Positions 57,954-64,000 of a stretch of DNA of 64,000 nucleotides are shown here, piece after piece. The stretch's first letter is position 1. Every line of letters starts with the position of its first letter. Position numbers and translations under genes: made by a program. Origin of the DNA: CAZGCA01 sp964524145 (GTDB lineage: Bacteria > Hydrogenedentota > CAZGCA01); NCBI GenBank assembly GCA_964524145.1, contig CAZGCA010000010.1, forward strand, positions 23,316 through 87,315, read 5' to 3'. The notes under the pieces were generated by a model. That model was not told the origin of the DNA, searched no databases, and worked only from the letters and a program-made list of their open reading frames with translations.

Positions 57954-60320
57954 CTATTCCACCTCAACAGCATCGACCGGACAGACCTGCCGGCAGTTGT
58001 CGCAACGGACGCAGAGTTCCGTGTCAATCTCGTGCTGTTCGTAGGGTTTCATCGCAATCGCATCGGCCGGACATTCCTGAGCGCATTTGGTGCACCCGAT
58101 GCAGGTGTCGTTGATAGTGTATGTTATGAGTCCCTTGCATTTGTGTGCAGGACACCGGCCTTCGACATGTGCTTCAAACTCATCGCGGAAGTACCGGAGC
58201 GTTGTGAGCACGGGATTCGGAGCGGTTTTCCCGAGCCCGCACAGGCTTTGTGTCTTGACGACCTTTGCCAGATGTTCCAGTTGCTCGATATCGCCGGGTT
58301 TGCCTTCCCCCTCACACAGGCGGTTCAGAATCTCGAGCATACGTCTGGTTCCCACCCGGCACGGCGTACACTTGCCGCACGATTCGAGTTGTGTGAACGA
58401 CATGAAGTAGCGGGTAACCTCGACCATGCAGTCGGCTTCGTCCAACACGACGAAGCCGCCGGACCCCATCATCGCACCGGCCTCGGTCAAAGCTTCGTAG
58501 TCAACCGAGGTATCACCGAGACCGGCCGGAATGCACCCACCGGATGGACCGCCCACCTGGACTGCTTTGAAGGTCCCGTCCGGCACGCCTCCGCCGATCT
58601 CCTCAACAATCTGACGCACGGTCGTTCCCATCGGGACCTCGATGAGTCCGCCACGGTTGGTCTTGCCAGCGAGCGAGAACACTTTTGTGCCCGTGCTCTT
58701 TTCCGTGCCAAGCGACGCAAACGCATCGGCACCGTGCCGAATAATCCAGGGCACCAGCGCAAACGTCTCGGTATTGTTGACCAACGTCGGGAGCCCGTGC
58801 AACCCCTGTTGCGCAGGATACGGGGGCCGATACGTCGGGCAGCCGCGCCGACCCTCGAGTGACGCGATCAGGGCTGTCTCTTCGCCGCAGACGAACGCGC
58901 CGGCGCCTTCCATGATCCTGAGGTGCAGCGCATGGCCGCTGCCGAGCATATCGTCGCCGAGAAGGCCCTCCTTCTCGCACGCATCAATCGCCGCACGTAT
59001 CCGGCGCACGGCGAGCGGATACTCCGCCCGGATATAGAACACCCCTTCATGCGCGCCGACGGCAATCGACGCGATCAGCATGCCTTCAATCACCCGGAAC
59101 GGATACGACTCGAGCATCATCCGGTCCATGAAAGCCCCGGGGTCGCCTTCATCCCCGTTACATATCATGTACTTCCGGTCGCCGGGTGCCCGGCGCACAG
59201 TCTCCCACTTCTCTCCGGTTGGGAAACCGGCGCCGCCCCGGCCGCGCAGTCCACTGCGCCGGACAGTGTCTATGATAGCCTCCGGCGAGAGCTGTGCCTC
59301 GGACCCGGTTGTGCCAATACACTTGTGCAAGGCCTCGAACCCGCCCAGACGCCGGTACTCCTCGATGTCGGTGGGACTGATCTCGCCGCAGTATTCCGTA
59401 GCCAGCCGGCGTTGTGAGGAAAGAAACGCCGCCACCGGCTTGTCACGCAAGTCGATCGAATACCGTTCGAGCGCGCCGCGCCCTTCATCCGTGTAGAGTC
59501 GTTCGAGCCACCGGTTGATGGACGTCCGGACGCGTGCCAGGGGGTTGCGAGGCGCGAAGTTGTGCGTCACGATGCTATAGACGTCCTCGGGATTGACTTT
59601 CGCGTAGAGCTTCGAAGGCAGTCCGGGAAGCTGTAGCTCGAGCAGAGGCGTCTGGTGGCACATGCCCACGCAACTTACATTCTTCACACGTACGTCGGAG
59701 TGTACATCGAGAAGTGCATCCTCGAGCGCCTGCCGAATCTTCTCGCTGCCACCGGCCACGCAACAAGAACCCAGGCCGATACGTATCTCGCCAGACGCGG
59801 GATTGTCCTTTCGCTTCTTATCTCTTCGTTTCGATTTTCTGTCGGCTTCATGCTCGAGGAAATCGAGCAACATCCGCCCCACCATGGTGGGGCGCAGATG
59901 GCCGTAAGTCACCCCTTCGATTTGTACGGCAGGCGCGCGCGTACAGCAGCCGAGGCAGGCGACCTTCTGGACCGTGAAGCGCCCCTCAGCGTCGGTATCC
60001 GCTCCCGGCCCTATGCCCAGGTGGCGTGTAAGAGCGTCATAAACCCCCGGCGCACCTTTAACGTGGCACGCGGTTCCGTCGCAGACGCTGACAATGTGTT
60101 CCCCGACCGGCGTGCGACGGAACTGCGAGAAGAATGTCGCCACGCTTTCGATAGACGCCGGGGTAATGTCCGTGGTCTCGCACACGCGGCGCAATGCCTC
60201 GTCGGGGAGATAACGGTAGCGTGCCTGGACAGCCTGCAACACGGGAATGACGGCCTCGGCACCGCGGCCCACATCTTCGACGATTCGGTCGATCTCGGCT
60301 GTATCAAGCGTCTTACACAT
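57954..60320 (-). CDS. NuoE-thioredoxin-NuoF-ferredoxin fusion
   Basis: A 788-residue diaphorase. Residues 1-155 are NuoE-like, with 2Fe-2S ligands C80, C85, C122, C126. Residues 175-270 are a thioredoxin-fold 2Fe-2S domain (GSCCVAGG, SCVGMC). Residues 290-700 are NuoF/HydB-like: FMN/NADH site RGRGGAGFPTGEKWE, GDEGDPGAFMDR and 4Fe-4S SCGKCTPCRVG. The C-terminus has two 4Fe-4S clusters (CIGCTKCAQEC, CVRCDNCRQVC). This matches the NADH-oxidising modules of bifurcating hydrogenases, here with NuoE fused on. No hydrogenase is in the window. It overlaps the propeller gene by eight bases. Confidence 0.88.
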   Translation of the reverse strand: MCKTLDTAEIDRIVEDVGRGAEAVIPVLQAVQARYRYLPDEALRRVCETTDITPASIESVATFFSQFRRTPVGEHIVSVCDGTACHVKGAPGVYDALTRHLGIGPGADTDAEGRFTVQKVACLGCCTRAPAVQIEGVTYGHLRPTMVGRMLLDFLEHEADRKSKRRDKKRKDNPASGEIRIGLGSCCVAGGSEKIRQALEDALLDVHSDVRVKNVSCVGMCHQTPLLELQLPGLPSKLYAKVNPEDVYSIVTHNFAPRNPLARVRTSINRWLERLYTDEGRGALERYSIDLRDKPVAAFLSSQRRLATEYCGEISPTDIEEYRRLGGFEALHKCIGTTGSEAQLSPEAIIDTVRRSGLRGRGGAGFPTGEKWETVRRAPGDRKYMICNGDEGDPGAFMDRMMLESYPFRVIEGMLIASIAVGAHEGVFYIRAEYPLAVRRIRAAIDACEKEGLLGDDMLGSGHALHLRIMEGAGAFVCGEETALIASLEGRRGCPTYRPPYPAQQGLHGLPTLVNNTETFALVPWIIRHGADAFASLGTEKSTGTKVFSLAGKTNRGGLIEVPMGTTVRQIVEEIGGGVPDGTFKAVQVGGPSGGCIPAGLGDTSVDYEALTEAGAMMGSGGFVVLDEADCMVEVTRYFMSFTQLESCGKCTPCRVGTRRMLEILNRLCEGEGKPGDIEQLEHLAKVVKTQSLCGLGKTAPNPVLTTLRYFRDEFEAHVEGRCPAHKCKGLITYTINDTCIGCTKCAQECPADAIAMKPYEQHEIDTELCVRCDNCRQVCPVDAVEVE

Positions 60321-62070
60321 TGGGTTCCTCTATGCAGAGGAGATTGTTGTCCGTGCGCACGTAGATCCGCCGGTCGAGATACGCCGGCGTGGTGGAAGCC
60401 GGCTCGGCCAACCTGGGCGAGCCTATCAGTTCGAACTCCGCACCTGTTTTGAAGATGTGCATTGTGCCCTCCTGGTCGAGAGCATATATCCGGTCGCCCA
60501 CGAGAATGGGCGATGAATAAAATCCTTTGTCGAACTCGTGGCTCCATACTTTCGCGCCGGTCTCGATATCCAGACATACGACCTCCCCCAATGAGGTCGC
60601 AATATAGCAGTGCTCTTGGGTGGCCACGGGGCTCGCCACCTCAGGAAGAATCTCGTCCCATTCCCAGACTACCTCGGTCCGCGTCGCGTCTCCCGAAGTG
60701 TCCAGACGGACGGCTGATGCAAAGGCGTACTCGTTCGCCACGAACACTGTCGACCCGCCGAAAGCCGGCGACGGTGCAACCTCGCCGCTGAGGCACTGTT
60801 GCGTCCACAGCAACGCTCCCGATCGTGGATCGTACGCGTCGACGTCTTCCTCTGAATTCAGAATCAACTGGACGCCAAGCGGCGTGTGGATGTACGCCGG
60901 CGAAGCCCACGAAATCCACTTACGCGGAGTGGTCCACGCCTGCTTCCCCGTCTCGACATTGAACGCCATCAGTCTAGGTTGGCTATTGTCGTCATACTGC
61001 ACGAGTAGAAGGTCGCCATACGCAATAAGAGACGAGGAATGGCCGTAGTGGTTGTCGGGCATGCCGATGTTGACCCCCCACCGTTGCTCGCCTTCCAGGT
61101 CGAAGCAGACCAGGTCGCCGTTGGCAAACATGGCGAATGCCTTGTCACCGTGCACCGCGAGGGTAGGGGCGGCGAATCCTGTTTCTTCGGTAACCTTAGG
61201 CGGCGACTCCGGCGTGCCAGGCATGTTTTCGACAGATCGCTTCCACACGAGCGCACCTGTTTCTGTGTCGTAACAGTAGACCTCCCGGGTCTCGTTTGTC
61301 GCGCCGCTGAGCAGCAGACGGTCACCCCACACGACCGGCGAGTTGAACCCGGGCAGAGGCACCTCGACCTTCCATCGGATGTTCCGCCCGGATTCGCCGT
61401 CCCAATCTGTCGGAGCGTTCGTGTGGTACGCGACGCCGATCCCGCCAGGGCCGCGGAACGACGGCCAGTGTTGGCGAACGGTCTCCCAATCGGGGTAGGT
61501 GGGCGCTGCTCCTGGATCGGTATCGGACGATTGTTGCCCGGCCTCCTCAATCGGAACGGCCGGAATCTGTAACGGCGCGAGATATGCCGCCAGTAACGCC
61601 GCGATCACCAACAGTACCGCCACGAACGTGATGAGTTCCTTCCCTCGCGCCGCGGAGCGCCAGTGCTCTTTCGAGAGGTCTCTATCCGGCGGAACAGGCG
61701 GGCGAGCGCGCCATCGTGCGGCCAGTTTCAGCGAGATCAACAGCACGGCAACACCGCCGAGTAGAAGATGACCGCCCATGCGCAAATGTGCCTGGCTGGT
61801 AAAGAATGCTTTTCGGGCCAGAAGGTCCATGGCGCGGATCTGCTCGACGAGTTTCTCGTCCGCGACAGGCGTGTCGGTGAGCTGCTGACGCAGTTGCAGC
61901 AGCGCGGGGCTGTCCAGCGGCTCTATGGCCCTTATCTGCAGGTAGTTTGCAATGAGAAGGGTACAGACAACCAGAGAGAACAAACCTGACACCACGGCAA
62001 CGGTCATGGCCAGACGCCACGCAGGCTCGTTACCCTCAAACTGCCGTTTCTTGTTTTCGCGTGATCTCAT
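60313..62070 (-). CDS. Three-helix membrane PQQ-like propeller protein
   Basis: A 585-residue protein. Hydrophobic segments near residues 20-42, 95-118 and 150-172 anchor it; the rest is a PQQ-like propeller (RSVENMPGTPESPPK, VCLDIETGAKVWSHEFDKGF) in the periplasm. Blade sequences resemble outer-surface quinoprotein-like proteins but no cofactor site is named. The start at 62070 lies inside the end of the polyferredoxin gene, with GAGGA upstream. Its place between polyferredoxin and diaphorase suggests it belongs to the same complex. Confidence 0.8.
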   Translation of the reverse strand: MRSRENKKRQFEGNEPAWRLAMTVAVVSGLFSLVVCTLLIANYLQIRAIEPLDSPALLQLRQQLTDTPVADEKLVEQIRAMDLLARKAFFTSQAHLRMGGHLLLGGVAVLLISLKLAARWRARPPVPPDRDLSKEHWRSAARGKELITFVAVLLVIAALLAAYLAPLQIPAVPIEEAGQQSSDTDPGAAPTYPDWETVRQHWPSFRGPGGIGVAYHTNAPTDWDGESGRNIRWKVEVPLPGFNSPVVWGDRLLLSGATNETREVYCYDTETGALVWKRSVENMPGTPESPPKVTEETGFAAPTLAVHGDKAFAMFANGDLVCFDLEGEQRWGVNIGMPDNHYGHSSSLIAYGDLLLVQYDDNSQPRLMAFNVETGKQAWTTPRKWISWASPAYIHTPLGVQLILNSEEDVDAYDPRSGALLWTQQCLSGEVAPSPAFGGSTVFVANEYAFASAVRLDTSGDATRTEVVWEWDEILPEVASPVATQEHCYIATSLGEVVCLDIETGAKVWSHEFDKGFYSSPILVGDRIYALDQEGTMHIFKTGAEFELIGSPRLAEPASTTPAYLDRRIYVRTDNNLLCIEEPNV

Positions 62071-63331
62071 CCTCTTCCTCGACCGGACAATAGACAAAAC
62101 AGCGACCGCAGCTCACACACGCGCCGCGATCGGCTTCATAGTCAGTGCGGCGCCGGACTACTGAAAGAGCTATCAGCTTGACGGCAACCACAATCCCCAG
62201 AAACGCGCCGAAGACCGCTGACCCGTAACGGAACCGCTCTTTCGCAATCCGTGCTTCCTGGTACAGTTCGGGAATAGTCCTCTGGCTGTCGCGGAACGCT
62301 TCACTTTCGACGGTCATTTCGGCGTAGAGACCGCGCTCTTCCGCGACAATACGTTCGGCGAGCACGACGGTCGGATGGATCCGCGCCAAGAGTCCGTGTG
62401 ACGCCACGCCGGCACAGGCTCCAAAGCCGATGATGAGCGGCGTCACCAGCAGCAGTTTGGCGACCCGTCTGGTCCCCTCGCGTCGCGTCATTGGCCGGTC
62501 CTCGGGTGTGGGCTCTTTGATGGCGCCGTAAGGGCAAGATTCCTCGCAGAGACGGCATTGTACGCACTGTGTGGGCGGAATCGAGGCATGCCATTTCGAG
62601 AACCTCGACATCCAGCTCAGCAGCACGCCGTACGGACAAAGGAACCGACAGTATGGCCGTCCAATAAACACGCCTCCCACCAGGAAGATGCCGCCGACAA
62701 GAAACATGTTGAAACTTGCCCCCTGCCGGAAGAAGCCTACGAACGGGTCAAACCGGCAGATCAAGTATCCGGCGCCCGTCGCCAGCGAGAGCACGGTGAG
62801 CCCGAGGTAGGCATAAGGTATGATGCTCAGCACCGTCTCAAGCGGCCGCGCCAGCAGCACGGGACGGATCGCGACAATCTCCTGCATCGCGCCCAGGGGG
62901 CAGACCGAGGCGCAAAACACCCGGCCGAAGAACAGCGCGAAGATCAGCGGGAGCATAAAGAACACGAGCACCACCACGGGCACGGCCACCGATCCGTGCA
63001 GCATCCCGTCGAGCACGTTCTGTACCGACCCCACCGGGCACACGCATCCCTTGCGCCAGAACCCGAAGTAGAGCATCGAGAATATGGTTACCAAGAATAT
63101 CGCCCGGCGAGACCGGCGTTTCAGGATCAGAAACGCGCTCAGAGACAACGCGCCGAGAAGAACGGCCGTGTCCAACAGGTCAAGGCTCGCCTTGGACAGG
63201 GGAAGCTGCATTGCCGGGAGCTGATATCCTGAATCGAACTCGGGCATGGGAAAGCGGAACGCCGAGAAGGCCGGGCTCGCCGTGCCCAAGAACAGCGCCA
63301 TCGCTACGATGAGTGTTCGAAACACCTTCAT
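62036..63331 (-). CDS. NapH/NosR-like membrane polyferredoxin
   Basis: A 431-residue membrane protein with a signal-like first helix and about six further helices. Between helices are the paired Cys motifs of NapH-type proteins (GCVCPVGSVQN, VFCASVCPLGAMQE, RPYCRFLCPYG), then a 2x4Fe-4S ferredoxin (CVQCRLCEESCPYGA) and a C-terminal CVSCGRCFVYCP. The family passes electrons between quinol and periplasmic or cytoplasmic redox partners. It overlaps the Tat ferredoxin gene by four bases. Confidence 0.85.
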   Translation of the reverse strand: MKVFRTLIVAMALFLGTASPAFSAFRFPMPEFDSGYQLPAMQLPLSKASLDLLDTAVLLGALSLSAFLILKRRSRRAIFLVTIFSMLYFGFWRKGCVCPVGSVQNVLDGMLHGSVAVPVVVLVFFMLPLIFALFFGRVFCASVCPLGAMQEIVAIRPVLLARPLETVLSIIPYAYLGLTVLSLATGAGYLICRFDPFVGFFRQGASFNMFLVGGIFLVGGVFIGRPYCRFLCPYGVLLSWMSRFSKWHASIPPTQCVQCRLCEESCPYGAIKEPTPEDRPMTRREGTRRVAKLLLVTPLIIGFGACAGVASHGLLARIHPTVVLAERIVAEERGLYAEMTVESEAFRDSQRTIPELYQEARIAKERFRYGSAVFGAFLGIVVAVKLIALSVVRRRTDYEADRGACVSCGRCFVYCPVEEEDEITRKQETAV

Positions 63332-63894
63332 GTCTGCTCGGGCGCTCCTTTATCGGGCCGTTTGAGCAGGTAGGCGTCCTCAATCGGAATGCGCTGGAAC
63401 GCGTCCGATGGACACACCCGGGCGATCGAGCATTCGTTGCAGTGCATACAGAGATCCTGTTTGACTTGCAGGTACAGGGAGCCGTTGCCGAAAAGAGCGC
63501 AGGCTTTGACACATTTTCCGCACCCGACACACAGCTCTTCATCCACCACATACTCGTAGTATGGATCCTCGATAAACGTTCGCTTGATTGCGGAGACCGG
63601 ACACAACTGGCTTTCCGCGCCCGTATCGCGAGTCTTAGCGCCCGGCTGCAGATACCCGGAACACAAGTCGCAATAGCCGCAGATATCGTACGAATTGACA
63701 CACTTGACGGCCGACGGATTGAGCACGCAGTTTGTCGCGCAATTGCCGCACTGGACACACTTTTCCGGGTCGATCTGCCAGATATGTGTGTGCGAGACCG
63801 GTCGTACGGCACGCCAGACAAGACCGCCGGTCACAGCGGCGGCGGCCACCCTGATGAAATCGCGCCTCTGCACCTTCGGTTTGGACTCGTTCAC
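63328..63894 (-). CDS. Tat-exported multi-cluster ferredoxin
   Basis: A 188-residue protein. Start taken as the GTG at 63894, which overlaps the stop of the upstream gene (GTGA). VQRRDFIRVAAAAVTGGL is a Tat signal. The mature part has four 4Fe-4S motifs: CVQCGNCATNC, ICGYCDLC with LCPVSAI, CVGCGKCVKAC and CMHCNEC with VCPSDA. It resembles NapG/NrfC-type electron carriers and pairs with the NapH-like gene next to it. An in-frame ATG at 63957 lies within the upstream gene and is unlikely. Confidence 0.85.
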   Translation of the reverse strand: MNESKPKVQRRDFIRVAAAAVTGGLVWRAVRPVSHTHIWQIDPEKCVQCGNCATNCVLNPSAVKCVNSYDICGYCDLCSGYLQPGAKTRDTGAESQLCPVSAIKRTFIEDPYYEYVVDEELCVGCGKCVKACALFGNGSLYLQVKQDLCMHCNECSIARVCPSDAFQRIPIEDAYLLKRPDKGAPEQT

Positions 63895-64000
63895 GGCACC
63901 GGTCCGTCCCGTCTTCTGCGGATAGCGCACTGGTCGTATTCCGCACATGCCCCGCATCCGTCAGCGTTGCACGCGGCCTGCTTGGGCTGTCCTTGTAGAG
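63891..64000 (-). CDS. C-terminal end of a Cys-rich upstream gene
   Basis: Thirty-six codons at the right edge read CNADGCGACAEYDQCAIRRRR to a TGA coupled to the next start. The Cys spacing suggests an Fe-S or metal site. The rest of the gene is outside the window, so the family cannot be named. Confidence 0.6.
   Translation of the reverse strand, partial: LQGQPKQAACNADGCGACAEYDQCAIRRRRDGPVP

Overview
The window looks like a chromosomal contig from an uncultivated polysaccharide-degrading bacterium of the PVC/Planctomycetota-Lentisphaerota-Hydrogenedentota kind. This is inferred from gene content: a prepilin-like H-X9-DG protein, DUF1080, Tat-exported Gfo/Idh/MocA dehydrogenase, sulfatase with a Cys-type active site, GH2, DUF6259, DUF4838, DUF2961/GH172-like and PQQ-like propeller genes. 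I see no rRNA and no complete tRNA. The core genes look GC-rich, while the accessory islands are visibly more AT-rich.

Layout. 0-10.4 kb: a DUF2851 gene, a GPH-type sugar transporter, a Tat-exported sugar-isomerase-fold protein, a phosphatase/TIM-barrel fusion, an esterase and a DUF1080 hydrolase, interrupted by scraps of serine recombinases and IS3-type transposases. 10.4-16.4 kb: a tight four-gene operon (OMP decarboxylase-like, GHKL ATPase, double phosphoribosyltransferase-like, TIR effector) between 110-bp direct repeats and transposase remnants; this is the best candidate for an undescribed, probably immune, system. 16.5-25.3 kb: catabolic and surface genes (GH2, prepilin-like, lipoprotein, esterase-like pseudoenzyme, Gfo/Idh). 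26-33.2 kb: comM, with a DUF433/PIN-like toxin-antitoxin pair inserted at its duplicated 3' end, then small basic proteins, DUF1883, a sigma-like/ImmA-IrrE set and HicBA. 33.2-43.2 kb: DEAD-box helicase, sulfatase, DUF6259, DUF4838 and DUF2961. 43.2-45.6 kb: a DUF4062 gene between two copies of a propeller gene 3' end. 46.3-49.8 kb: same-strand small genes separated by attC-like sites, i.e. an integron-cassette-like array without a visible integrase.

49.9-64 kb is one long minus-strand operon: tetracubic Fe-S and polyferredoxin membrane proteins, two PQQ-like propellers, a NuoE-Trx-NuoF-ferredoxin fusion, a 2Fe-2S/FAD protein, a GT4 glycosyltransferase and a LolD/FtsX-type ABC exporter. The first part reads as an NADH-linked redox module feeding a membrane polyferredoxin.

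A recurring theme is accessory genes sitting between diverged direct duplications of a neighbouring gene's 3' end (comM, DUF6259/DUF2961 junction, propeller gene, possibly Gfo/Idh). This suggests a common insertion or recombination route into gene 3' ends.
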